Numbered from the stretch's first letter, positions 1 to 11,791 are shown. The stretch is 64,000 bases of DNA from Deinandra increscens subsp. villosa (GCA_039602395.1 JBCNJP010000017.1:95642713-95706712); one strand, 5' to 3'. The notes: generated by a model from the letters alone, not told the origin. A program made the numbers and translations.

Positions 1-480
1 CTAGTGGGTTTTGCTTCCTTTGGTTTATCAACCAAACTCCATGTCTCCTTTTTGTTGATTAAATTAATCTCGATCTTCATAGCTTCCATCCAGACTTTTA
101 ATTACGTTTTATCGTAAAATTCACTTGGTTCATCATCCATGGCAAGTAATAACTCTTCATAATCAACATTTATTAGATGAACATAATCATTTAGATACCT
201 TGGTGTTATTGTTTCTCTTGTCGGCCTTCGAAACATCGGCTGGGCTAGATGCTACACGTTTTAGGCCTGATTTGCAGCATCTGAGTGGGCTACATATTTG
301 CTTGATGGACTAATCATTGTGAAGTGGTTCATAGGGCCTGGTGATGTTTGATTGACTGGGCCTCTGGACTCATTACTCGAGCTTTGGGCTAACTACATTG
401 GGCTTTCAAAATTAGACTCGATGGAGTCATTCCACGACCGTGGGTGATCGAGGGCATTACTCTGAATACTTAAATCAACA
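1..480 (-). pseudogene. Copia pol fragment: integrase-RT linker and start of RT
   Basis: Reading the minus strand, about 35 codons near the window edge give the start of a Ty1/copia reverse transcriptase, with the motifs WMEAMKIEI, KKETWSLVD and KPKEAKPT. Upstream on that strand (about 120-220) the linker motif RRPTRETITPRYLNDYV and then EELLLAMDDEP are readable, with stops in the 220-480 stretch. The fragment leaves the window to the left. The minus-strand integrase-end fragment at 7030-7310 may be the other half of the same element, split by later insertions; that link is inference. It is not functional. Confidence 0.75.
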
Positions 481-917
481 ATATGGATCATGTCAAAATG
501 CTTATCTATCTAAGAATGTTGATAAGATTCTGAGAGAACACCATTTATAAGACATCGATCGAGCTTTAGCAAAACCAAATTATTCAAGACAATATCAATG
601 GAAGTTGTTCAATTATAAGTATGATCTTCTAGAAAGAGAAATGTGGAAAAGTAAGTCAAGCCTATCACGTCAAGAAAGATATCAAGTTAAACAAAGGTGA
701 ATATCTTCATAACTTGGGGAAGAGGTGTTGGATTAGGATGTCCGATCGTCGGATAATATTAACGTAACTATCAAGATATGATGCAAAAAGGGTTACACTT
801 TGGGCAACAAACAAGAATGTTAATTTTAATTAACATTTCATGATTAATAATAACAAAAGAAATAAATATGGTAAAACGTCGGAGGAATTAGTTATGTGAT
901 ATTTAATTAGTTGTGAT

Positions 918-919
<2 letters not shown>

Positions 920-951
<32 letters not shown>
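920..951. repeat. (TA)n microsatellite
   Basis: Uninterrupted TA dinucleotides, about 16 units, inside the LTR of element D, with a second shorter AT-rich run just downstream at about 957-977. Confidence 0.95.
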
Positions 952-953
<2 letters not shown>

Positions 954-1110
954 GAAATATATTATATATATATATTAATTTTAATAACTTGATAAATAAT
1001 TATATAGTTATTTGATTTGATTCAAATTGATTTAGCTGACTAAATTATTTAGTTAGCCTAATCTAAATGTGGATCAAATCATTCAATTCAATTTGCTAGA
1101 AAAATTACAA

Positions 1111-1113
<3 letters not shown>

Positions 1114-1145
<32 letters not shown>
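1114..1145. repeat. (GA)n microsatellite
   Basis: Uninterrupted GA dinucleotides, 16 units, in the LTR of element D. GA/CT tracts are common near plant transcription starts, so it could lie in the LTR promoter/5' UTR; that is inference. Confidence 0.95.
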
Positions 1146-1147
<2 letters not shown>

Positions 1148-1533
1148 TAAATATTTTCGGCTCCCCCTCCCCTCCTTGATCCACTGCCACCATCGAGGCG
1201 CCATGAATAGTGTGTATTGCCGTCGTTTGATGAGGTCTAGCGGTTCTGCAAGAAAGGTATGAAAGTCTATATTTCTCATTTGTTATTTGGTTTTGGTTAT
1301 AAGAGTTATAAGACCAGAACCCTGATTATGAATCAGTCATCTAGCGAGACTGTTTGTTGAACCATCGTGTCCCGATTAGTTTAATCACCACTAGTTGTTT
1401 TCTGTTTATTCGGGTTGTTTGGATCATTGGTGGGATCAGTTGATGACTTTCATCGTGTACATGCTTTCGCTATGTTGCTTGTGTGACAAGTCACGAATTC
1501 TAAAATTTAAAATCGTACACGTAATCCCAAAAG

Positions 1534-1547
1534 TGGTATCAGAGCCA
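1534..1547 (+). other. Primer-binding site of element D
   Basis: TGGTATCAGAGCCA, complementary to the 3' end of plant initiator-Met tRNA, the usual minus-strand primer of Copia elements. It lies inside a predicted intron (1257-2852). Confidence 0.85.
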
Positions 1548-2852
1548 CTTATAACTCTGACTAGACGATCAGATTACAGTTAATTGTTATGTTTATGTTT
1601 TGGCCATGTTTTCTGGTTTAGAATTTAAAAAACTGTCAAGCCCTAGGGTTTGACAATCATGGCCAATTGTTATTTATCGTTGTGATATGATATACAATCT
1701 GAGCCTGGATATGTCTGTGATTGTTTTCATTTATTGTGGTTGGTATTTTTTGAATGTATGTATTTTATTTCGGGTATTTTAGACCCGGAATGTAATAGAT
1801 AAATTTTATATTTTATTAAGCTGTAATAATTATGAAAATCAAGACATACAAGACGAGAAGGCGATGACCACAAGAAATATCAAGACGGACATATTGAAGC
1901 ATGCGGGTAATGCCAGAATTGTGTCATGCTTTTTTTTATTTGCTTATTTCAGTTATAACCATTGGCTCGCATAGAATCGAAAATCTGTATAGGCTCGATT
2001 GCATATATTTATTGTTATGGATGCATGTGGATGTTTGTCATAACATAGGCCTCTAGATCACAATCTTATAACGACATAATATAAAAGTGTTTTATTAAAA
2101 AAATTTGAGAGGATTTAAATAAATGGTTTATTCAAATTGCTTATTTTATAAATAAATTAAATAGTTCAATGTTGAAAACCAAGATAAAAGTTACTAAAAT
2201 GTGTTCGCAAAGCGACCGATCTAGTTTTAATTAGGGGATTAAAATTTAATCGGTCGAGTGATTGAAAGGAGCTACAAGTCGTCACAAACCAACGTAAAAT
2301 TTGTTTACAAAACTTATGAACGGTTTACGTCATGCAGTACACTATACGTGAATATTTTAAATACCACCCAGTTTGGTAAATTTAAAATGTGCAATCCCAA
2401 ATTAAATCGATATATCTGCGCCACCCTAAGTTTAGGATACTTTGACCAATATATCCAAACCCCTGTGTTAGTGCTTACCCTGCATCCAAGCCTATGGTTT
2501 TGGTCGAAGGTACGACCACGATTTCCATTTAACATGGACCGGATCTACAGTTCTAGCTCGAGGACACAATATCACTTCCCGAACACTTCCCGGACAATTT
2601 TGAGAAGTAGGGCGCAGTTGGGAATAATGTACCACTTGTCAAACCTTTGTTAAGTGCTCCAAAAAATGAGAGCTGTATAGTCGACACAATTGGTAATCGT
2701 TACCTACCCGCGTAGCCCGGCCGTTGGATATAGCTACGCCATTCAACGAGTTGAAGTAAAACATGATCTCATCTTAATTATAATTTTGTTTTCTTCGGTC
2801 AATATTAATTAGGTTTTTTGCATGAAAATTACTAAATCTTGTTTTCTTTTAG

Positions 2853-3690
2853 ATGTCATCAAGTAATTCTGATCCCATCCATCCCACCTCCTCCCTATTT
2901 TCTCTTATGTCTATCCTTGAGAAGGAAATGCTCGACAACACCAATTTCATGGATTGGTATCGCAACCAGAAAATTGTTCTCACGGCTGAAAATAAATTCT
3001 TTGTTCTTAGGAATCCAATCCCTGAGGAACCTGTAGATCGTAATGATACTGACCCTGCGAAATGGTGAGGCATGTTGATGACTCCCAGACTGTGATATGT
3101 CTTATGCTGGCAATGATGATCCCTGGTTGAGAATAAAGCCTATGACATAAGCGAGCAACTAAAAGGTATGTTTTAGCAACATGCTCGACACGAACGTTTT
3201 GAGGTGATGAGATTCCTGATCGCGTGTCGTATGCAAGAAGGTTCTTCCGTCAGTGATCATGTGGTGAAAATTAATACTTATGTTGATCATGTAGCACGTT
3301 TGGGAAATCCACTAAGTGATGAGTTAGCCACGGACATTGTCCTTAACTCACTGCCGAAGTCATATGATCAGTTCGTCCGGAACTATAATATGAATGGTCT
3401 GGAGAAAAGTCCCTCAGCACTGCATCAGAAGCTAAAGACCACTGAAGTGAACATTCCAACTTAACTGGAACTGGAACTAGTCCAGTGTTGATGATTCAAG
3501 ATGGTAGAATTAGTAAGAAAGCCAAGAGAGCCAAGGGCAACAAAGACAATGAAAAGGGCAAAGGCAAGAAACAAGAAACTCAAAACGAAAGTTCTAAGAA
3601 AGATGCCAAGTGTTTCCACTATGTTGAAACAGGGCACTGGAATAGAAATTGTCCTAAATACATGGTTGAGGAAAACTTAAGAAGCTAACA
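2853..3690 (+). pseudogene. Copia gag remnant of element D
   Basis: Begins at an ATG that directly follows a polypyrimidine-AG splice acceptor (ending 2852). Residues such as LDNTNFMDWYRNQKIVL match the N-terminus of Copia gag and resemble element A (43685) closely enough to put both in one lineage. The reading frame breaks near 3070 and 3464 and resumes at 3204 and 3485. The UBN2-like middle domain (3204-3464) and a lysine-rich stretch with a CCHC knuckle (3485-3688) remain. The knuckle reads CFHY...GHWNRNC, so its second cysteine is now tyrosine. Not functional. Confidence 0.8.
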
Positions 3691-3699
3691 ATTGGAGGA

Positions 3700-3990
3700 G
3701 AGTCCTTAGGTATTCACGTTATAGAGTCGTTTTCTCTATCTAGCAAATCTTGGGTGTTTAACACTGGATGTGTTACTTGCTTCTTTAATGATTTCTAGGG
3801 ACTAAGAAAACTTAGAGATTTGAAGCAAGGAGACCTGGATCTACACGTTGGGAATGGGTGAAAATTCGTTGTTAAAACCATAGGAGATTTTTCACTAAAT
3901 TTACCTAGTGGTTTAAACATTATTTTGAATAATTGTTGTTATGTACCTAGTGTGACTAGGAACATCATTTCTCATACATGTCGATCATAA
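3700..3990 (+). pseudogene. Copia protease-region remnant of element D
   Basis: Degenerate translation shows SKSWVFNTGC (Copia protease WVxDTG, with the catalytic Asp now Asn), then GLRKLRDLKQGDLDLHVGNG with a stop before it. The order matches element A, residues about 310-350. After about 3990 the similarity is lost and unrelated low-complexity sequence follows. Confidence 0.6.
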
Positions 3991-4305
3991 AAATAAGAGA
4001 ATAGAAGCGACATTCAAATACCGAGCTTTTGTTGGAAACTCGGTTGGCTAATGTGCACTTTGACCACCATGAACATCATATTAGGTACAGTATGGTTGAG
4101 GGCCTAAAACTTTGTACTTTCGGGAGGCAACTTGAGAACTTTGTGGATGTGTGCACTAGAAACTCTCATGAGACTTCATTATCTACTTGGGCTACAAAGG
4201 GGTTTAAAAAGCTTGTTGCATACGCTAAATGAAACCGTGATTCCTACGAAAGTGAGTTTTAGGATTTTTATTTTTATTTGTTTTTTTTTCCATTATTTTT
4301 AACAG

Positions 4306-4434
4306 ACTTGGAACTTAAATGTTGCATTGGATACAATGCAATGTTCTAACTTGGAACTTAAATGTTGCATTGGCTACAATGCAATGTTCTAACTTGGAAC
4401 TTAAATGTTGCATTGGATACAATGCAATGTTCAC
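4306..4434. repeat. 43-bp tandem repeat, three copies, hairpin in each
   Basis: Three near-identical 43-bp units starting ACTTGGAACTTAAATG at 4306, 4349 and 4392. Each contains TTGCATTG and CAATGCAA separated by four bases, an 8-bp-stem hairpin. The copies differ at one spacer base and at the final bases. Confidence 0.9.
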
Positions 4435-4499
4435 TTATCCACTTGGGCTATAGAGGGGTTTAGGATTTTTTTTTTTTTTTTTTGTTTTTTTATTAGTTT

Positions 4500-4990
4500 T
4501 TCATTATTTTTAACAGACTTGGAACTTAATGAATATATGTGTTTGGTTTCCCATCCCAATGTGCATGGTTTAAAAAACTGAGTCCCAGCAAAAATGTGTG
4601 CAAGTCATATTTATACGTAGTATTCATTTCTCTCACACCATGTTTCTACCGTTATGACAGCACCACCAAATAAAATTGGTTAGTCATTTATTTAAAAAAA
4701 AAACAAGAAAAAGAAAAAAAAAAGTTGAGAAAATAAAAGGAGAAAAGTCTCGTATATCACGTAGAAGGGCAAATAAATTGAGTTAATCCTTATTGTGTCA
4801 TAATGGTGGTGCATGGTCAATTAAGATGGGGGTTAGTGGACCCTCAAGAAACCATGAGGTTGGGTAGGTTTGGCTGTCTATGCCCGAGTGTGGGGACGGT
4901 TAAAAATGCTGGTAATATTGCATATTATTAAGAATAATTCATTGGTTGAGATTAGACAGGTTGAGTTTAATGTGGATCAAGTATATTGAC
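4500..4990 (+). mobile_element. Non-coding retroelement block related to 27050-27540
   Basis: Shares many collinear stretches with the region after gag in element C: ACTGAGTCCCAGCAAAAA, CTCTCACAC, and GAGGTTGGGTAGGTTT followed by GTGTGGGGAC. No open frame runs through it. It is therefore probably the 3' non-coding part of an old relative of element C, joined here to element D debris. From 4990 to about 5640 I see only AT-rich sequence without a recognisable gene. Confidence 0.6.
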
Positions 4991-5646
4991 AATCACAGTT
5001 AATATAGAATCGTCTTCTTGCTTAAAATTAATTGCGATAAGATTTGCACACCAATTATGATTCCATTATATCTTTTTCTGGAGACAAAAAAGGTTTAAAT
5101 TGAGAATTTGATTGGTGCATTTTAGGTTCACTCTATTTAATAGTAATTTTCTTTTAAATGCACCGATATACCTATAAATTATAGTGTTTTGTATCATTCT
5201 TAATGTTAACTATGTTATAAAGAAATCGAGCTAACTTTATAAGTTAAATTAAATTTCTAAAAATATTGCTTAGGTGAAATTTCATATTCAATTTCCAATC
5301 GAATAAAATGAGGTAATTTAATATTGTCTTATTTTATTTCATTGCTTGTATGTAAATTCGGGACCTGTAATTGAAAATTGAAGTTCTACACGGGTCATGG
5401 TGAACTTAATTAAAAGAAATAATATTATGGGCTGATGTGAAGTAAAAGAAAATGATTTGGACATTGGGCCTTGACGGCCACATGAGAACAATTAAAAGGG
5501 TTTTGGAGATGGACATTTGGGGGAGTTCGACATATTCAAGGTTGGACGGCTGGCGTCAGAAGGCATTTGTTTGTTTCCTGAACACGTTAAGTTGATTTTT
5601 ATTCAATTGTTATCCGATTAAGTTAATCAATTTGGTTTGTTTTGTA

Positions 5647-6632
5647 GAGAGAGGTTAAAATGAGAAGTTTGTTTTGGGCAAGAAGGATGAGAAGGAATTT
5701 CAGCCATTGGATTTTGATCTAATAAAAAAAGAAGGAGGGGTATTTTAGTCTTAGCCACTTTTGTTGATTTGTTATCTACTTCCCCCATTTTCTTTAAACA
5801 TTCATAACTTTCACATACAACATTATTTTAAAAAAAAATTACACCATAAAAACGAGCATTTTTTTATCTTTAAAACGCATATAGTGTTGCTATATAAAAA
5901 ATGAAAAAAATTACTCTTTCGATTTTTGACACAGGTCATTGTGTCATTGTGTCAAACATGTTCAGATCATTGTGTCATTGTGTCGTCGTGTCAAAAGTAT
6001 ATATAGTGTTGCTATATATAAAATTAAATACTCTTTCGGTTTTTGGCACAATATGAAACAATGATCTGAACATTTTGACACATCAATGTGTCATTGTGTC
6101 AAAATGTTCAGATCATTGTGTCATTGTGTCGTCGTGTCAAAAGTATATATATTGTGTTGCTATATATAAAATTAAAAAAAATTACTTGGTTTTTAACATT
6201 ATATGACACAAATGATCTGAACATTTTGACACAATATGATACAATGATCTGAACATTTTGACACAATGACACAACGACACAATGACACAATGATCTGAAC
6301 ATTTTGATACAATCGAAAGAGTAAAAAAAATTTAATTTTTTATATAGCAACACTATACGCGTTTTAAAGATAAAAAAACGCTCGTTTTTATGGTGTAATT
6401 TTTTTTTTAAAAAATAATGTCGTATCTAAAAGTTATGAAGGTTTAAAAAATTGGGGGAATTTGATAAAAAGTCAAAAATACCCTTCCATCTTTTATTTTG
6501 TTTAGTTTTTCTCTCTAATTTACCTTTGAAAATTTTAAGCCATAGATCTTAATTTAATTGAAGATCTAATGGCTATGATTCCTTCTTATCCTTCTTATCC
6601 AAACTAAACTTCTCACAATAACCTCACCCTTA
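5647..6632. mobile_element. Long-TIR MITE (Mutator-like candidate)
   Basis: About 1 kb with long imperfect terminal inverted repeats. The outer left end GAGAGGTTAAAATGAGAAG matches the reverse complement of the right end near 6600-6627. The similarity continues inward through AGAAGGAATxxxAGCCATT and, deeper, through ACACCATAAAAACGAGC and TATAGTGTTGCTATATA (about 5845-5900 and 6335-6400). A 7-bp candidate target duplication TTTTGTA flanks it (5640-5646 and 6633-6639); Mutator usually makes 9 bp, so the class is tentative. The centre is packed with CATTGTGTC / TGTTCAGATCATTG repeats. No transposase is visible. Confidence 0.65.
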
Positions 6633-6639
6633 TTTTGTA

Positions 6640-7030
6640 ATAATGCATTATCATCGCTTTTCGGGTTTATTGTATCGGGAATAATTTGGTAATGTTTTTT
6701 TATTTGACATAATTGAATTGAGTTGAACGATTTTAATAAGGTCATGTCAATGTGATTTTCAAACTAGGTCATACTTGAATTGAATTTGTAATTGCTAGAT
6801 TTCGGAGTAATCGTTTTTACTTCTCAACTGTTTTTACAATCAAATTACTTTGTCATTAGCAATCATAATTCACAAGTCCAAAATGAGTAAGCGACAACAA
6901 TTTTAGTTTTACTCGTATAGTTACTTTAATTCATAATTAACACTTTTCACGAACTCCCCGTGGATACGACAACCCTACTTACAGATCGTTGTAGCTAAGG
7001 AACTAATTTAGCTATATTTTTTATTAGCCT
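6640..7030. other. Intergenic stretch with faint LTR-end similarity
   Basis: AT-rich, no gene. ACTCCCCGTGGATACGACA near 6953-6971 resembles a phrase that often precedes the end of Athila/SIRE-type LTRs, but no LTR edges, PBS or TSD could be defined. Confidence 0.3.
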
Positions 7031-7310
7031 TCCACACGCGATCACATGCCCGGCTCGCCATTCAACTCATCATTTGAATCCTCCCGATTCCAACTGGATT
7101 GTTCATTAAACACCACATCACAACTTACTACAATCTTTTTGGTACTTAGATTGTATAGTCGATAAGACTTAGCTCGGTTCCGATGTGGAGAAGTGTCAAA
7201 GAGCACATCACAACTTACTACAATCTTTTTGGTATTTGGATTGTATAGTCGATAAGACTTAGCTCGGTTTAAATGTGGACAAGTGTTAAAGAGCGATCAT
7301 CAAGTTTCTT
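7030..7310 (-). pseudogene. Copia integrase C-terminal fragment with internal duplication
   Basis: On the minus strand the frame reads DDRSLTLVH, then NRAKSYRLYN, TKKIVVSCDVVFNE and WNRED, the conserved end of Copia integrase. A segment of about 86 bp is present twice in tandem (starting CACATCACAACTTACTAC near 7119 and 7205), so the SYRLYN-DVVF part is repeated. A stop follows at about 7045. Confidence 0.75.
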
Positions 7311-7909
7311 TAGGTTCACCTGTTCGATTCTTGCAAATCCCTTTCACCCGAATATCTTAAGATGTTCCTGTTGGATATTGTATGTCCAAACCCGACAAAA
7401 TCACAGACCCGATCCGGTTGTGACCTGTAAGAGTTACACTGAGAACAACGGTAATTGAATACGATTAAACTATTAAACAATATTTTACGAAAGCGAAATT
7501 GAGGTAAAATATTATGTATATGATTATAAATAATTATTTAGTCAATAAATGTTATTATTAATTTATTAATAATAACTAGCAGAAATAATAATACAATTAT
7601 TATTATTTCTAAATAAACGTTAATTAAATAAACCAGTTTTATTTAATTAGTTTTTTTTTTTGGAAAATTAGATTTTAATAATATAATTTTTACCTCGTTG
7701 GCGGATAATAATATGAGTTTCTATTATGGGCTACAATAATACGAATTTAAAAGGTATGTGTTTATAATGATACACCGTTTGTTTTTTAGTAACGGTGTTA
7801 ATGTCTTGCCTACGTGGAACCTGACGTGGCACTGTACTGCTGACGTGGAACCTATCCACGTAGGCAAGACAGTAACACTGTTACTCAAAAACAAACGGTG
7901 TATCATTAT

Positions 7910-8538
7910 TGTTGGAACAAAAATCCATGTGACTGACGCCATCAAATCTGTTTACCGAAGCATTTGACTGAAGAATCCATGTGAATTGATTCAGAGACGC
8001 GGGTTGTGATGCACGAGGCTTGCAGTTTCGACCGAAGACCGTTTTCCGGAAAAGTCAACCGTTCGGGTCAACGGTCAACGTAAAAGTCAACGGAAGATCG
8101 GTTCGAGCGAGTCAAGCTTCGGATTAATTTAATCAGCTTTGATTTAATTATCTATTTATGTTATTTACTTTACTTGTAATTTCATTTATTCAGTTATGTT
8201 TTTCTGTCGTTAGTCACCCTCACTATATATAGTGAGGGTGCCCATTACAAGTAGAGGAGTCTCCAAATGTGGAGATGATGATTTTTCTTGTAGAGTGTGA
8301 GATTTCCATTCTAGAGAGAGAGTGAGTCATGGTTTCGAGAGAGAAAGTGTTCTTCATGATTTCTTGTAACTAATCATTCGGTTATATGAAATCATTCGAC
8401 TATGTTCATCATCTTTCTAGTTTATGATTATTCATGATTCATCATCATCATCTTCTTCATTTGTTTTTTGAGTTTTCGAATCCGAACATTGTTCTTGCTC
8501 AAGATCGAGATTCTCGTAGTGAAAAATCGGTCCTAACA
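7910..8538. mobile_element. Solo LTR with 5-bp TSD
   Basis: 629 bp from TGTTGGAACAAAAATCC to CGGTCCTAACA, flanked by identical ATTAT (7905-7909 and 8539-8543). It lies in the right arm of the foldback MITE and left no internal region, the signature of LTR-LTR recombination. It holds a 26-bp perfect palindrome with a TATA core (8215-8240). Strand is read as + from the TATA and the following 5' UTR-like sequence. Confidence 0.9.
8215..8240 (+). promoter_or_regulatory. TATA box inside a 26-bp perfect palindrome
   Basis: CACCCTCACTATA is followed directly by its reverse complement. The centre supplies TATATATA, a likely LTR core promoter. Transcripts starting downstream would include or abut one palindrome arm. 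Confidence 0.7.
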
Positions 8539-8892
8539 ATTATAAACACATACCTATTAAATTCGTATTATTGTTGTCCACAATTGAAGCTCATATTATT
8601 ATCCGTTAATGAGGTAAAACTTATATTATTAAATCTAATTTTCCTTTCTTTTTTTGGTAAAGGCCAGAGCCCGGTAAAATTTTATCGATAACCATAGATA
8701 ATTAAATCATGTTAAATGAAAAAATAAGACTTAAAATTAGGACATCCCTAATTTAAGCCTTATCCCACTTATTTAATTAGTTTATAAAAATATTGGATGG
8801 ATAATACAGTTTAAATAAACTTGGTTTATTTAAATGATAATTATCCAAGACTTGAATGGCTAAAAGAGAGGTTTAAACCAGTTGTAATTTAT

Positions 8893-11791
8893 TGTCACAC
8901 CCCCGCAAAACCGCCCGCGTAAAACCTGCGAACCGAGGGCGCGACATGACCAGGATCCGAGTCGTCAGACACTTCGAACATCTATATGCTCGACTCAACA
9001 ACCAGTTTAAGTTTTGTAAAATAGTTCATCAGAGTCAACGTTATTATCAAAACAGTGCGGAAGCATTTTCATCAAGTTTCAAAAATCATTGCGGAAGCGA
9101 TAAAGTATTAAGTTACAGTTCAGATGCGGAAGCGAAAACATAAAACAGTTTTAACAAGTTTTTCGCCATGGCGACAAAATAGGTTTAGAAATGTGAGTGA
9201 CATATGCAGACCAATACTCATGCTCCTAACGTGCACTCTTTAGCCAACCTCCTAAGGACCTGAGAAGAACATACTAAAAAGTGTCAACGCTAGGTTGGAG
9301 AGTTCATAAGTTTAAACAGATAAATAACATTTATCAAAACAGTTCATTAACTAGTTACCCTCATCGAGGCATAACCCAAGCAGGGAGTCTACCCTGGAAA
9401 AGCAAGTTGATATTTATACCCGTGGGTAGCTAGCCCATACCCCTTTTTTACACCATAGGATTCGTGACACCATTACTGACAGCTACTTTGCCTTCCAGTC
9501 ATACTGTATGCGAGTAATGACCGAGCTAGAGACAATATAATACCCGCTCCGCTCCCAGCGGTCGAGTAGGGCTTGTCAGGCCCAGTAGATCTACCTTATA
9601 ATTCCCCATTATAAATTATTCATGGTTCACCTTGTGGAAGGACTTTCAGCAAACGTTTCAGCCATGGTTTATAAAGTGTTGGTATATATCATCAAGTTGA
9701 GTTATAGAATAGTTATCGTATGTCTTCTCCCCCTAAAGCATAAATAGTTAAAAAGTGGGGGTATGAACTCACCTTAGGGTGCAAATGATTCCAAATAGTA
9801 ACGCTTTAATAAAGTAGATGAATCCCACCTAGACTCAATCTATGACACGTAATCGCGTGAGTTTTAACTTATGTTGATTAACTGTCCCGACAACGCGCGG
9901 ACTATAGACAAGTGGACTCGAATACACATTGGTAACATAATTTAGGTTTTCTATAATTAACCTAAGATGTATCACACATAAAACACATTGTACTATGATA
10001 AACATAACGTGTCACAATTACTTACAATAGTATCCCGCGTATACGATGTACAATCGACGGGACGAGCGTACAAAGTCTTGTCATTCCCATCGAGGTAGGA
10101 GACTTAGGACTTGTACACTCGTATAACTCATAATCAGTGTAACTTATGACATGCAAACACATAGCTAAGTAATCTTATGCACATATCCATGCATTTCCCT
10201 AGTTTATTTATTTTCCGATAAATAATTCCATGATTATACATCATCATCATTTCATGAAAATCATATAGATCATCATTCAACATATTTCAAGCCATGTCAT
10301 AGTTTCCTAACCACATGTATGAATGTTATCTTGCCCTAATAGGCCATTTTCACCATATATTCATGTAAATAATTATTTTAAAATAATTTACATGCATTTG
10401 AACATCAAGTTTATAACTTTATATACTATCATGCATCCATTAACCTAGATCAAGCAACCTCATAGTAGATCTAACACAAATCATGTGCCTTTATTCAAGA
10501 TCTAGGATGCATGACAACCGAAATCGAGTTTCCATCATGGATCTCACGTAAAGTTAGCAACTTTATTGCATATCAACCCTAGATCTATCATTATCAAGTC
10601 ATTAGAACATAGATCTAACAAAAATGATCAAGATTTATCCACAAAAATGATCAAGATTTATCATCATATCATGCACAAAGCTATATTTTTTATTTAAAGA
10701 TGCAATTTTTATCATCACAAACACTATATATACACATGATATCATCATATCAACATAAATCAAATCTAGATCCATCATAAAGCTTGGATCTTGACATCTT
10801 TAACACAAGCAAAACAAGGTAAAACACATACCGAAAGATGTAGGATGATCAAGCATGAAATCGGGGCTTGAAACTTGAAAGAAATCTTGGATCTTGATGA
10901 GAAATGAGTAGAAGAATGTCAAGAGTTGTAAATTGGGCTGATGGGACGTTGGGAGCTGATGAAATGAAATCGTGGTGGCTAATGGTACTTAAATAGTGGA
11001 AATTTAGGGTTTTCCTGAAAATTAGGTTTAAGCGTATCGCTTAGAGGTTCCATATGCTCTAGGCAGTACGCCTAGAGCCTCTCGTCTGGCAGCCCCTTTG
11101 ACTTTTGTTGACCGCAACCCATTTTGTCTATTTTGTCCGTTTTTCGCGTTTTTGGTCACGGTTTTCAACGTTTTCTCCCATTTTCAATTCACTATCATTT
11201 TTATCACATCGAATCCACTACAATCAAGTATCAACTTGCCACATAACAATTTACGATCATACAATTAAATTCACGTATCAGTTTGTACATAATTCACGAT
11301 ACTTAGAAGTTTTTAGTTGATCACCAATGTTTCGAGACTCCGACTTGTGTGTGATGCTTGCGAAATGTTTTAAGGCTACTAGACTCTTCTAATACCTTAG
11401 TTGACATGCTACGCCTATACACGCGACTCTCGGTTTGCTGATTTTATCAGTTTTTATCCGTTTCTAATCCTTCCCTCGTTAAAGAATTTTTGTCCCGAAA
11501 ATTAAGATCGCAACCCCGTTGCTAAGCATGTAAGTTCCACATGTTTTAACCGTTGCAATTTCATTGCGAGTAGTGAGAAATCAAGTTATAGCATTTTACT
11601 CAACAGTAAATAACGTTTCACGCTTTACTCAACAGTAAAGATTTAAGTTTAACAGTTTACTCAACAGTAAAAGATAAAGTTTTCAGATTCTCACAAAAGT
11701 TATCACATAAGTTTTCGAATTATCACATCAGTTTTCAGGTTATCAAACCTTAATTTTCAGGTTATCATACCTAAGTTTTCAGGTTATCACA
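8893..11791 (-). mobile_element. 3' LTR of a decayed Tekay-like Gypsy
   Basis: On the minus strand the LTR starts TGTGATAACCTGAAAAC (ending at 11791) just after a polypurine tract (AAGGAGGGGATGA, 11792-11804) and ends GGGTGTGACA at 8893, about 2.9 kb. Pol C-terminal coding lies directly upstream (11805-11961). It contains internal short repeats: ACTCAACAGTAAA three times in 11597-11672 and GTTTTCAGGTTATCA several times in 11700-11791. A related LTR fragment occurs at 35700-38240. Between 8645 and 8893 there is only AT-rich spacer. Confidence 0.75.

Larger units (their letters stand above)
726..1530 (+). mobile_element. LTR of decayed Copia element D
   Basis: Starts TGTTGGATTAGG directly after a purine tract (CTTGGGGAAGAGG, about 713-725) and ends just before a Met-tRNA primer site at 1534. 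The right edge is blurred (no clean CA), so about 1530 is approximate. It carries an AT microsatellite (about 920-951), a GA microsatellite (1114-1145) and a good splice donor (AAAG/GTATGA, cut after 1256). An LTR preceded by a polypurine tract and followed by a PBS looks internal on both sides, which suggests an LTR shared by tandem copies. Confidence 0.55.
7663..8644. mobile_element. Foldback MITE interrupted by a solo LTR
   Basis: Left end GGAAAATTAGATTTTAATAA and right end TTATTAAATCTAATTTTCC are inverted. The complementarity runs almost continuously inward past CGAATTTAAAAGGTATGTG, ATAATGATACACCGTTTG and TGTCTTGCCTACGTGG to a short centre near 7835. Without the solo LTR (7910-8538) and one target-duplication copy it would be about 350 bp, nearly all hairpin. 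A TSD could not be defined because the flanks are T-rich, so the superfamily is open. Confidence 0.8.

Noticed and set aside
6108..6353. 81-codon minus-strand ORF
   Set aside because: Translation of the CATTGTGTC/TTCAGATCATTG repeats in the MITE core.
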